64,000 bases of DNA, from contig JAFYSP010000011.1 in NCBI GenBank assembly GCA_017559305.1, positions 1 through 64,000 of the forward strand, given 5' to 3'. The DNA comes from Clostridia bacterium. Its GTDB lineage: Bacteria > Bacillota > Clostridia > Oscillospirales > Acutalibacteraceae. The stretch's first letter is position 1; every line of letters starts with the position of its first letter. The position numbers were made by a program, and so were the translations under genes. This document shows, one piece after another, positions 45,529 to 53,787 of this stretch. The notes below the pieces were generated by a model. That model ran no database searches. It was not told the DNA's origin and saw only the letters and a list, made by a program, of their open reading frames with translations.

Positions 45529-46587
45529 ATGATAATTTCAAACGCTAATGTCAAAGGAAAACTCGTTAGCATTGTTATTGAAAATGGTTCAATAACCGAA
45601 ATTACCGATAAGGTTCTCGCAGGCGATATTGATGCAAATGGCAGAAGAGTAGTTCCCGGTATGGTTGAAATCCATGCACACGGTTGTATGGGTCTTGATA
45701 CTATGGACGCTGATTTTGCACCTATGTGTGAATACCTTGGCAGTAAAGGAACAACCTCTTGGCTTCCTACTACTATGACTATGGATTATGATAGTCTTAA
45801 AAGGGTAGACGAAGCAAAAACCGATTTCCCCGGCACTAATATTCTCGGTTTCCATTTTGAAGGCCCTTATATTTCACATAAGCAAAAGGGTGCTCAGAAC
45901 GAAGCGTATATCAAGGATCCCGATTTAGAGGGATTTAAACAGTTCAAAAACGTTAAAATGATTACTATGGCACCCGAACTTCCCGGTAGCATGGAATTTA
46001 TCGAAAAGTGCGGATGCGTTGTAGCAATCGGTCATACTTCTTGTGATTATGCAACAGCGATTGAAGCAATTGAGCAGGGCGCAAACTGCCTTACTCATAC
46101 ATATAACGCTATGCCCGGATTGCATCATAGAAATCCCGGCCCTATCGCAGCGGCATTTGAAAAGCAAATTTATGCACAACTTATCTGTGACGGATTCCAC
46201 GTTTCAAAGCCTATGGTACTCGCTACTTATAAACTTTTCGGTAGCGACAGAATGGTAATCATAAGCGACGCTATCCGTCCTGCAGGTCTTGGCGACGGTG
46301 TTTACGATAGCGGCGGACTTGAGGTTCACATGAAGGATGGTGCCGCTCGACTTGCTGACGGTACAATCGCAGGATCTACTGCAACTCTTTGGCAGTGCGT
46401 ATGCAAAGCCGTTGAATTTGGCATTGATTTTGATGAAGCAGTTAAAATGGCAACCGAAACACCTTCTAAACTTATCGGCGCAGATAAGAAGGGAAGAGTT
46501 GAGATTGGATGCGATGCCGATCTTTTGATAATTTCTGATAACATGGAAATAGATAACGTAATAATCGGTGGGGAGGTATTCAGATAA
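45529..46587 (+). CDS. nagA: N-acetylglucosamine-6-phosphate deacetylase
   Basis: 352-residue amidohydrolase converting GlcNAc-6-P to GlcN-6-P and acetate in the cytoplasm. Motifs in order: RRVVPGMVEIHAHGCMGLD (metal HxH), GFHFEGPYIS with metal Glu near 112, VAIGHTSCDYATA with metal His, CLTHTYNAMPGLHHRNPG, and the catalytic Asp in VIISDAIRPAG. Full length for the family, if slightly short. RBS AAGGAG. The next gene starts on its last base (TAATG), coupling it to a ROK-family kinase that could supply GlcNAc-6-P. Confidence 0.9.
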   Translation: MIISNANVKGKLVSIVIENGSITEITDKVLAGDIDANGRRVVPGMVEIHAHGCMGLDTMDADFAPMCEYLGSKGTTSWLPTTMTMDYDSLKRVDEAKTDFPGTNILGFHFEGPYISHKQKGAQNEAYIKDPDLEGFKQFKNVKMITMAPELPGSMEFIEKCGCVVAIGHTSCDYATAIEAIEQGANCLTHTYNAMPGLHHRNPGPIAAAFEKQIYAQLICDGFHVSKPMVLATYKLFGSDRMVIISDAIRPAGLGDGVYDSGGLEVHMKDGAARLADGTIAGSTATLWQCVCKAVEFGIDFDEAVKMATETPSKLIGADKKGRVEIGCDADLLIISDNMEIDNVIIGGEVFR

Positions 46588-47963
46588 TGAAAGTTTATAA
46601 CGTTGAATTTGATGTAAAAAATCTTCCTAAATATGATCCCGACTTTATGCCTTTGGGTTTGTTTAATAAAGCGTTTCTCAAAACCGCAAAAGAGCCGATA
46701 GCAGTTGCTATCGAGCGTAATGCAGGACTTATCTCTGTTCACGATACCTTTATCCACGGCACAGAAGAAATGTTTGAGGCAGATTGCTACTATATCGAGC
46801 GCCTCGTAAAGTTCTTGCTTTGGGGTAAAGGTGGCTTCAAGATTATAATTTTCGGTAATAAAAAGGTTTATGACTATATAAATTCAGTTTATTCCAAAAA
46901 AGGCGCAAGAAGTTTCGACTTCGTCACAATGGGTAATATTTATGAAAGACCTTTCGAGGTTGTCTGGAAACCTTATAGCGAAAAGTGTGAAACAGTAGAA
47001 AACTTCAGCGCTCTCGGTGGCCATACTGACGGTTGCCGAATCGGATTTGATGCAGGCGGAAGCGACCGTAAAGTTTCTGCCGTTATTGACGGCGAGGTCG
47101 TATATAGTGAAGAGGTTGTCTGGCATCCAAAACTTAATGCCGACCCCGAATACCACTATGGCGAAATTTTGACCGCATTCAAGACTGCGGCATCTAAAAT
47201 GCCGAGAGTTGATGCTATAGGCGTCAGTTCAGCAGGTATATTTGTCGATAATAAAGCAAGACTTGTGTCTCTCTTTATTAAAGTTCCCCGTGACGTGTTC
47301 GAGGATAAAGTAAAGCATATTTACGATAGAGTTTGTAAAGAAATGGGAGATATTCCTTATTTCGTAGCAAACGATGGTGACGTCACCGCTCTTGCAGGCG
47401 CTATTGAACTTGGCGACAGCGCAGTGCTCGGTATTTCAATGGGAACAAGTGAAGCGGGCGGATACGTTAATCCCGACGGATATGTAACAGGTTGGCTTAA
47501 CGAACTCGCATTCACCCCTGTTGATGCTAACCCTGCCGCTATGGAAGATGAGTGGTCGGGCGACATCGGTTGCGGCGTTAAATACCTTTCTCAAGACGGT
47601 ATTATAAAACTCGCCGAAAAAGCAGGTATCGACCTTTCAGCAGGTAACACCCCTGCCGAAAAACTCGTTATCGTTCAGAACCTTGCTGAAAAAGATGATG
47701 AAACCGCACTCGGAGTTTATGATTCTATCGGTTGCTATCTTGGTCATATTCTTCCTTTCTATGCTGATTTTTATGAGTATAGAAACGTTCTTCTTTTGGG
47801 TCGTGTCACGTCAGGTAAGGGCGGCGAAAGAGTAATCGCAGAGTGCAAGAGAGTACTCGCTGATGAATATCCCGACTTTAAGGTTAATATGGTACTTCCT
47901 GATGAAAATAACCGCCGAGTAGGACAGAGCGTTGCCGCAGCGGGACTTCCTAAAATTAAATAA
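46587..47963 (+). CDS. ROK-family sugar kinase-like protein with N-terminal extension
   Basis: 458 residues, about 150 longer than usual ROK kinases. Residues 1-150 form an extra domain (KEPIAVAIERNAGLISVHDTF, FKIIIFGNKKVYDYI; possibly a partial actin-like or nucleoside-hydrolase-like fold, not recognised). The kinase part starts at CRIGFDAGGSDRKVSAV near 149 (phosphate-1 loop). The catalytic Asp lies in FVANDGDVTALAG and the adenosine loop in GISMGTSEAGGYV; the typical ROK zinc CxCGxxGC motif is absent. The context with nagA suggests an amino-sugar kinase; the substrate is inferred. Confidence 0.78.
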   Translation: MKVYNVEFDVKNLPKYDPDFMPLGLFNKAFLKTAKEPIAVAIERNAGLISVHDTFIHGTEEMFEADCYYIERLVKFLLWGKGGFKIIIFGNKKVYDYINSVYSKKGARSFDFVTMGNIYERPFEVVWKPYSEKCETVENFSALGGHTDGCRIGFDAGGSDRKVSAVIDGEVVYSEEVVWHPKLNADPEYHYGEILTAFKTAASKMPRVDAIGVSSAGIFVDNKARLVSLFIKVPRDVFEDKVKHIYDRVCKEMGDIPYFVANDGDVTALAGAIELGDSAVLGISMGTSEAGGYVNPDGYVTGWLNELAFTPVDANPAAMEDEWSGDIGCGVKYLSQDGIIKLAEKAGIDLSAGNTPAEKLVIVQNLAEKDDETALGVYDSIGCYLGHILPFYADFYEYRNVLLLGRVTSGKGGERVIAECKRVLADEYPDFKVNMVLPDENNRRVGQSVAAAGLPKIK

Positions 47964-47971
47964 TTCAATTG

Positions 47972-48006
47972 AAATTGCCAACTCCAATGCGAGTTGGCAA
48001 TTTTTG
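47972..48006 (+). terminator. Terminator after the ROK-kinase gene
   Basis: AAATTGCCAACTC (47972-47984) pairs with GAGTTGGCAATTT (47991-48003), followed by TT. Confidence 0.9.
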
Positions 48007-48040
48007 TATAAAAAAAGATAAAAAATCTTTGTTTTTACCA

Positions 48041-48098
48041 ATTTTTCTTTGATTTTTCCTTGTTTTCTATTGACAAACCTGTTGTTTTGATATAAAAT
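48041..48098 (+). promoter_or_regulatory. Main BMC-operon promoter with tandem repeats
   Basis: Consensus TTGACA (48070-48075) and TAAAAT (48093-48098) with a 17-bp spacer, 39 bp before the glycyl radical enzyme start. Immediately upstream are two tandem 11-mers, ATTTTTCTTTG (48041-48051) and ATTTTTCCTTG (48052-48062), which could be regulator half-sites. Confidence 0.7.
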
Positions 48099-48136
48099 GT
48101 AGTTGTAAAATTATCATTTTTAATGTGGAGGATACT

Positions 48137-50665
48137 ATGTCTGTCTACTTTTCGGAAGAATTGCCAAAGAGCGCTCGAATATCAGCACTTGTCGACCATC
48201 TTTTCGATGAGATGCCCGAAGTTGAGCATGAGCGCGCAGTCCTTTTAACCGAATCATATATGCAAACCGAGGGCGAGCCGATAATCACCCGTAGGGCAAA
48301 AGCATTCAAGAGAATTCTTGAGGCGCTTCCTATCACTATCAGACCGCTTGAACTTGTAGTCGGTAGCAATACTAAAAAGCCTCGCAGTTGTCAGGTTTTT
48401 CCCGAATTCTCATTTGAGTGGCTCGAAGATGAATTCGAAACTATGGAAACCCGCTCTGCCGACCCCTTCAAGATTTCGGACGAAACCAAAAAGGTTTTGC
48501 ATACGGTATATAAATATTGGAAGGGTAAAACCACAAGCGAACTTGCAAGTTCTTATATGAGTGACGAGGCGAAAACCGCTATCGACCATAATATATTCAC
48601 ACCCGGTAACTATTTTTACAACGGTGTCGGTCACGTCACAGTAAACTATGCCGACGTTATCAATAATGGTTTTGAGAGCATTATCGCAAGAGCAAAAACT
48701 GAACTTGCCAAGTGCAATCAGGGCGATGCTGATTATGCAGAGAAAACAGCATTTTTAAGCGCGGTAATAATGAGTTGTGAAGCAGTTTGTGATTATGCTG
48801 AAAGATATGCAAAACTCGCATCTGAGATGGCTTCGAAGGAAACTGATGAGCAGAGAAAGAAAGAACTCTTAACCATCGCTTCCAACTGTTCAAGAGTTCC
48901 TCGTAAACCTGCGCGTAACTTCTTTGAGGCATGTCAGGCATTCTGGTTTGTTCAGATGCTTCTTCAGGTCGAATCAAGCGGACACTCGATATCCCCCGGT
49001 AGATTTGATCAGTATATGTATCCTCTTTATAAAAAGGATATTGATGAAGGAAATATCACACGTGAGTTTGCTCAGGAACTCATTGATTGTATCTGGGTAA
49101 AACTTAACGACCTCAATAAGATAAGAGACGCTGCATCAGCAGAGGGTTTTGCAGGATATAGCTTGTTCCAGAATCTTATCGTCGGCGGTCAGGATGAAGA
49201 GGGAATAGACGTAACAAACGATCTTTCCTTTATGTGTATCACAGCTTCGATTCACGTTCACCTTCCTCAGCCGTCACTTTCTGTCAGAGTCTGGAATAAA
49301 ACACCTCACGATTTGATGCTTCACGCCGCAAAACTTACTCGCACAGGTATCGGCCTTCCTGCTTATTATAATGACGAAGTTATCATTCCTTCTCTTGTAA
49401 ACAGAGGACTTACTTTGCAGGATGCAAGAGATTACAATATCATCGGTTGTGTCGAACCTCAAAAATCAGGTAAAACTGAAGGTTGGCACGACGCTGCATT
49501 CTTCAATATGTGCAGACCTTTGGAACTCGTATTTTCAAACGGTTACGATATGGGCACATTGGTCGGTGTTGAAACGGGAGATATTTCTTCCTTTGATACA
49601 TACGAAAAATTTGCAGATGCATATAAAAAGCAGATGGAATACACCATTTCCTTGCTCGTAAATGCAGATAATGCAATCGATATGGCACACGCTGTGCGTT
49701 GCCCACTTCCTTTTGAATCTTCAATGGTTGAGGATTGTATCGGCAGAGGACTTCCTTTGCAAAGAGGCGGCGCAATTTATAACTTCACAGGCCCTCAGGG
49801 ATTTGGTATTGCAAACGTAGCAGACGCTTTGTGGGCAATCAAAACACTTGTATACGACCAAAAGAAATACACTCTTGCCGACTTTAAGGAGGCGCTTGAT
49901 AAGAACTTCGGAGAACCCTTGTCACCTCTTAAGGTTCAGCAGATTGCAACCCTTGTTATCAAGGAATTATCAGCAACGGGTAAAACCTGTACCGAAGGTG
50001 AAATCGCTGCAATTTGCAGAGGTATAAAAGCAAACGAAACCGACCCTGCCAAAAAGCAATTCTTTATGCAACTCAAAAACGATATAGAAGCGCTTGATAA
50101 GTTCGGTAACGACGTACCCGAGGTTGACTATTTCGCTCGTGAAGCAGCTTATTACTATACCAAGCCCCTTGAAACCTTCAAAAACCCAAGAGGCGGTATG
50201 TTCCAGGCAGGACTTTATCCCGTTTCTGCAAACGTTCCTCTCGGCGCTCAGACAGGTGCAACACCTGATGGACGACTCGCAGGAACACCCGTAGCAGACG
50301 GTGTTTCACCTGCCGCAGGCAGAGATACACACGGACCGACTGCTTCATGTAACTCCGTTTCAAAACTTGACCATTATATTGCATCAAACGGTACACTCTT
50401 TAATATGAAGTTCCATCCGTCAGCACTTGAGGGAGAAAGCGGACTCGAAAGTTTCGTTGCTCTCGTTCGCGGATACTTCGACCAAAAGGGAAGCCATATG
50501 CAGTTTAACGTTGTCAGCCGAGAAACACTCTTGGAGGCACAAAAACACCCCGAGCAATATAAATCACTCGTTGTTCGTGTCGCAGGTTACTCTGCACTGT
50601 TTACAACACTTTCAAAATCTCTGCAGGATGACATCATCAGCAGAACAGAGCAAAAGAGATTCTAA
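48137..50665 (+). CDS. Glycyl radical diol dehydratase (B12-independent propanediol/glycerol dehydratase type)
   Basis: 842 residues; start at 48137 (MSVYFSEELPKSARI) after TGGAGGA. The active-site loop has Cys438 in IIGCVEP with the Cys-Val-Glu motif of diol dehydratases, and the glycyl radical loop RVAGYSA places Gly817 25 residues from the end. DHNIFTPGNYFYNGVGH and QVESSGHSISPGRFDQY are family substrate-site stretches. It dehydrates 1,2-propanediol to propionaldehyde by a radical mechanism destroyed by oxygen. No N-terminal encapsulation extension is obvious, unlike the other cargo. First gene of the BMC operon, with its activase directly downstream. Propanediol over glycerol or choline is inferred from the aldolase/PduP/PduL context; choline lyase is unlikely as cutC-specific neighbours are absent. 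Confidence 0.88.
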   Translation: MSVYFSEELPKSARISALVDHLFDEMPEVEHERAVLLTESYMQTEGEPIITRRAKAFKRILEALPITIRPLELVVGSNTKKPRSCQVFPEFSFEWLEDEFETMETRSADPFKISDETKKVLHTVYKYWKGKTTSELASSYMSDEAKTAIDHNIFTPGNYFYNGVGHVTVNYADVINNGFESIIARAKTELAKCNQGDADYAEKTAFLSAVIMSCEAVCDYAERYAKLASEMASKETDEQRKKELLTIASNCSRVPRKPARNFFEACQAFWFVQMLLQVESSGHSISPGRFDQYMYPLYKKDIDEGNITREFAQELIDCIWVKLNDLNKIRDAASAEGFAGYSLFQNLIVGGQDEEGIDVTNDLSFMCITASIHVHLPQPSLSVRVWNKTPHDLMLHAAKLTRTGIGLPAYYNDEVIIPSLVNRGLTLQDARDYNIIGCVEPQKSGKTEGWHDAAFFNMCRPLELVFSNGYDMGTLVGVETGDISSFDTYEKFADAYKKQMEYTISLLVNADNAIDMAHAVRCPLPFESSMVEDCIGRGLPLQRGGAIYNFTGPQGFGIANVADALWAIKTLVYDQKKYTLADFKEALDKNFGEPLSPLKVQQIATLVIKELSATGKTCTEGEIAAICRGIKANETDPAKKQFFMQLKNDIEALDKFGNDVPEVDYFAREAAYYYTKPLETFKNPRGGMFQAGLYPVSANVPLGAQTGATPDGRLAGTPVADGVSPAAGRDTHGPTASCNSVSKLDHYIASNGTLFNMKFHPSALEGESGLESFVALVRGYFDQKGSHMQFNVVSRETLLEAQKHPEQYKSLVVRVAGYSALFTTLSKSLQDDIISRTEQKRF

Positions 50666-50687
50666 AAACTATTAAAGGAAATTTTCA

Positions 50688-51476
50688 ATGAACAGTTACT
50701 TAAATACTGTCGGCAGAATTTTTGATATTCAAAGATTCAGTGTGCATGACGGTCCGGGAGTACGCACCATTGTTTTTCTTAAGGGCTGCGTCCTTAGATG
50801 TAAATGGTGTTGCAATCCCGAATCACAAAACTATAAAATTGAAAATTTAATAAGTAACGGCAAAACCAAGACGGTAGGTAAGGACGTAACCGTCGCAGAG
50901 GTTTTAGCGGAGGTTGAGCGAGACAGAGTTTACTATCGTCGCTCAGGAGGAGGACTTACCCTTTCGGGCGGAGAGAGCTTCTGCCAACCTGAATTTGCAA
51001 CTGCTTTGCTTAAAGGCGCAAAGGCAAAGGGTATTACAACCGCTATAGAAACCACGAGTTGCGCTCCTATTGAAACCATCTTAAAAGCACTTCCGTTTAT
51101 AGACCATTATTTAATGGATATAAAACATATTAACCCCGAAAAGCATAAAAGGTTTTGCGGCAAGGATAACTATATGATACTTGAAAATGCCCGTATCATT
51201 GCCGAAAAGGCAAAGGATATGGTTATCAGAGTTCCCGTTATCCCAACCTTTAACGATACTCCTGAGGAAATCGGTGAGATAGCAAGATTTGCCGCCAACT
51301 TGCCAAACGTCAAGAGGATTCATCTTTTACCTTATCATAGACTTGGTAAGGATAAATACGACGGTCTCGGCAGGGAATACGGAATGGGTGACCTTCCAAC
51401 TCCCGATAACGAAAAAATGCAAATACTCAAAAGAGTTGCCGAATCTTTCGGCCTCGAATGTGTGATAGGAGGGTAA
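50688..51476 (+). CDS. Glycyl radical enzyme activating enzyme (radical SAM)
   Basis: 262-residue radical S-adenosylmethionine enzyme that installs the Gly radical in the preceding dehydratase. The cluster motif is GCVLRCKWC (C34, C38, C41), followed by NPESQ and the SAM-binding LTLSGGESFCQPEFA. The two-cluster ferredoxin insert usually found after the CxxxCxxC motif in dehydratase/lyase activases is absent: NPESQ leads straight into VTVAEVLAEVERD, so the length is like PflA rather than about 300. RBS AAAGGAAA, 22 bp after the dehydratase stop. Confidence 0.9.
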   Translation: MNSYLNTVGRIFDIQRFSVHDGPGVRTIVFLKGCVLRCKWCCNPESQNYKIENLISNGKTKTVGKDVTVAEVLAEVERDRVYYRRSGGGLTLSGGESFCQPEFATALLKGAKAKGITTAIETTSCAPIETILKALPFIDHYLMDIKHINPEKHKRFCGKDNYMILENARIIAEKAKDMVIRVPVIPTFNDTPEEIGEIARFAANLPNVKRIHLLPYHRLGKDKYDGLGREYGMGDLPTPDNEKMQILKRVAESFGLECVIGG

Positions 51477-51477
51477 A

Positions 51478-51861
51478 ATGGCTGACACAATTTACGATAC
51501 CTTAAAAAATGACGGCAAGGTCAGAATCATTCAGGAACTTGTTCCGGGTAAACAGATAACCATTGCCCACATCATCGCAAATCCCGACGAGGTACTTTAT
51601 ACAAAGCTCGGTCTTGACCCTGCAGGCGAATATACAAAAACGGCAATCGGCATTATCACAATGTCACCCGCCGAAACCGCAATTATTGCAGGCGATATCG
51701 CAACAAAGGCATCTGGCGTTGACCTTGGCTTTGTAGATAGATTCAGCGGTACGCTTATCGTAACCGGTACCGTCTCACAGGTTGAGTCGGCTGTAAGAGC
51801 GGTTGCGGATTACGCAAAGAACGTTCTTAACTTCACCGTCTGCGATATAACCAAAACCTGA
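51478..51861 (+). CDS. BMC shell protein, EutS/PduU type (circularly permuted BMC-H)
   Basis: 127-residue shell subunit. The N-terminal 20 residues (TIYDTLKNDGKVRIIQE) are the PduU/EutS beta-barrel-forming segment, followed by LVPGKQITIAHIIANP and, later, GIITMSPAETAIIAGDIATKASGVDLGFVDRFSGTLIVTGTV (read as two pieces), the permuted BMC core. Hexamers of this type cap a pore in the shell. It starts 1 bp after the activase stop with AGGAGGG lying in that gene's end. Confidence 0.92.
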   Translation: MADTIYDTLKNDGKVRIIQELVPGKQITIAHIIANPDEVLYTKLGLDPAGEYTKTAIGIITMSPAETAIIAGDIATKASGVDLGFVDRFSGTLIVTGTVSQVESAVRAVADYAKNVLNFTVCDITKT

Positions 51862-51862
51862 T

Positions 51863-52330
51863 ATGAATAAAGTGATATTTATAGGTAGAAGCGGAGCGGG
51901 TAAAACAACACTCACTCAAGCGCTGTTAGGAGAGGGAACTGAATATCATAAAACCCAATCTGTTGAGCGCAGAGGTTTTGCGATAGATACTCCGGGTGAG
52001 TATGCCGAAACAAAAACTCTTGCCGGTGCACTTGCCGTTTTTACATACGAGGCAGACGTTGTAGGACTTATCATTTCTGCCAATGAACCCTACTCGCTTT
52101 TCGGTCCTAATATAACTTCAATGGCAAACCGAGAGGTTATAGGAATTGTGACGGGACTTACCAAAAAAGGCGCAAATCCCGATAGAGCAGAGCGGTGGTT
52201 GAGACTTTCGGGATGTAAAAGAATTTTTCGAGTTGATTCAAAAACAGGTGAAGGAATACCACAACTTGCTTCATTTTTGCAAGAATTCGACCCAAAAGCA
52301 GAATTTAGACGTAAATTTTACGGAAAATAA
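51863..52330 (+). CDS. EutP/PduV family GTPase
   Basis: 155-residue small P-loop GTPase found in BMC operons. Walker A/G1 is GRSGAGKT (residues 8-15), G3 IDTPGEY, G4-like LTKKG (Asp replaced by Gly), and IISANEPYSLFGP. The role in the family is unclear; PduV has been linked to compartment movement or shell association. No clear ribosome site precedes the start, 1 bp after the shell gene, so translation is probably coupled. The following 125-bp gap holds a new promoter. Confidence 0.9.
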   Translation: MNKVIFIGRSGAGKTTLTQALLGEGTEYHKTQSVERRGFAIDTPGEYAETKTLAGALAVFTYEADVVGLIISANEPYSLFGPNITSMANREVIGIVTGLTKKGANPDRAERWLRLSGCKRIFRVDSKTGEGIPQLASFLQEFDPKAEFRRKFYGK

Positions 52331-52383
52331 TTAAAAAACCACACAAAAACACAAAAATTCCAACAAAAAACAACATTTTAGTG

Positions 52384-52412
52384 TTGACTTTTCTTTGTTG
52401 GCGTTATATAAT
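52384..52412 (+). promoter_or_regulatory. Second, internal BMC-operon promoter
   Basis: TTGACT (52384-52389) and perfect TATAAT (52407-52412), 17-bp spacer, 44 bp before the aldolase gene. The spacer contains TTTTCTTTG (52389-52397), also present in the tandem repeats at the main promoter (48043-48051). Confidence 0.65.
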
Positions 52413-52455
52413 TACAATGTAAACCAATTTAACCATAAAAAAGGAGAAATCAAAA

Positions 52456-53262
52456 ATGGCATCTGAGTACGAAATCAAAAAACAAATTTGTGACATCGGC
52501 AAAAGAATCTACGATCAGGGAATGGTCGCAGCTAACGACGGTAATATCTCCGTTAAGCTCAACGACAATGAATTCCTCTGCACACCTACAGGTGTTAGCA
52601 AGGGCTTTATGACACCTGAGTACATCTGCAAAGTCGATGCAAACGGTAAGGTTATCCAGGCAAACCCCGGATTCAAACCTTCTTCTGAAATAAAAATGCA
52701 CATGAGAGTATATAAGAACAGACCTGACGTACAGGCTGTTGTTCATGCTCACCCCATCTATGCAACAAGCTTTGCAATCGCAGGTATCCCCCTTACACAG
52801 CCCATTATGCCTGAAGCAGTTATTGCTCTTGGTTGTGTTCCGATTGCTGAATACGGCACTCCTTCTACCGAGGAAATCCCCGATGCAGTAGAGAAGTACC
52901 TCCAGCACTTTGACGCAGTTCTTCTTGAGAATCACGGCGCACTTACTTTCTCTGATTCTCTTATCAACGCATATCACAAGATGGAATCTGTTGAGTTCTA
53001 TGCAAAACTCCTCTTCCTCTCTCGTCAGCTTGGCGGTCCTAAGGAACTTTCTAAGTCTCAGGTTGAAAGACTTTATGAAATCAGAAGACAGTTCGGACTT
53101 TCAGGTAAGCACCCTGCAAACCTCTGCCAGAACGCTAAGAATGGTCAGCCCAGCTGCCACGGTTGCGGCGGTTCATGCGGCGGCAATTGCCACGGCGGTG
53201 ATGTTTCCAGCGACGTTGTTGCAGAGATCACCAAGAAAGTTCTCGAATCTCTCGGCAAATAA
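52456..53262 (+). CDS. Class II aldolase (fuculose/rhamnulose-phosphate aldolase type) with encapsulation tail
   Basis: 268 residues. The aldolase core (1-215) shows AANDGNISVKL, the catalytic-region Glu in KPSSE (E78), zinc ligands H97 and H99 in VHAHP and H160 in LENHGA. It would cleave L-fuculose-1-P or L-rhamnulose-1-P to dihydroxyacetone phosphate and lactaldehyde. After it come a Gly/Cys/His-rich linker (C224, C234, C237, C241, C245 with H235 and H246) and a terminal amphipathic helix DVVAEITKKVLESLGK that matches those of four other cargo proteins, so it is predicted to be packaged. First gene after the internal promoter. Confidence 0.9.
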   Translation: MASEYEIKKQICDIGKRIYDQGMVAANDGNISVKLNDNEFLCTPTGVSKGFMTPEYICKVDANGKVIQANPGFKPSSEIKMHMRVYKNRPDVQAVVHAHPIYATSFAIAGIPLTQPIMPEAVIALGCVPIAEYGTPSTEEIPDAVEKYLQHFDAVLLENHGALTFSDSLINAYHKMESVEFYAKLLFLSRQLGGPKELSKSQVERLYEIRRQFGLSGKHPANLCQNAKNGQPSCHGCGGSCGGNCHGGDVSSDVVAEITKKVLESLGK

Positions 53263-53281
53263 AATTTAGGGAGATTTATCC

Positions 53282-53764
53282 ATGTACGATAAGGATAAAA
53301 TCGATCTGATTGTCAAACAAGTAGTAGATAACGTAAAAAATGCAAACAGCGGTAATATTTCCTTATCCTTGGCTCTTGCTTTAACCGAAAAGGTCAAGCA
53401 AAAGGCAAGTGAAATGGGAGTCAAAGCCGTTATAGCGGTAGCCGATGCAGGCGCAAATACAATCAGTTTGCAGAGTATGGACGGAGCATATATCGCAAGC
53501 GCCGATATTGCTGTCAATAAAGCGTTTACGGTGGTTTCACTGAAAATGCCCACAAAAAACCTTGCTTCTCTTGCAGCGCCCGGTGGCTCACTCTATGGCA
53601 TTCAGTTTACAAACGGTGGCAAAATCGTCATATTCGGCGGTGGAGTTCCTCTCTATTCAAAAGACGGTCGGATAATAGGTGGAATAGGAATCAGCGGCGG
53701 TTCTGCCGATCAGGATACTGCGCTTGGTGACTATGCAGCCGAAATATTCAAAACTTTGATTTAA
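53282..53764 (+). CDS. GlcG/HbpS/PduO-C family heme-binding-like protein with encapsulation peptide
   Basis: 160 residues. N-terminal amphipathic helix KIDLIVKQVVDNVKNA (6-21) is a cargo-type peptide, then the GlcG/DUF336 fold: LALALTEKVKQKASEMGVKAVIAVADAGANTI in two pieces, SADIAVNKAFTVV, GGVPLYSKDGRIIGGIGISGG. In Pdu systems this domain forms the C-terminal half of PduO and binds heme or cobalamin derivatives. Here it stands alone in a B12-independent compartment, so its job is unclear. RBS AGGGAG. Confidence 0.85.
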   Translation: MYDKDKIDLIVKQVVDNVKNANSGNISLSLALALTEKVKQKASEMGVKAVIAVADAGANTISLQSMDGAYIASADIAVNKAFTVVSLKMPTKNLASLAAPGGSLYGIQFTNGGKIVIFGGGVPLYSKDGRIIGGIGISGGSADQDTALGDYAAEIFKTLI

Positions 53765-53787
53765 TCAACTCAGAAAGCAGGAAGATT

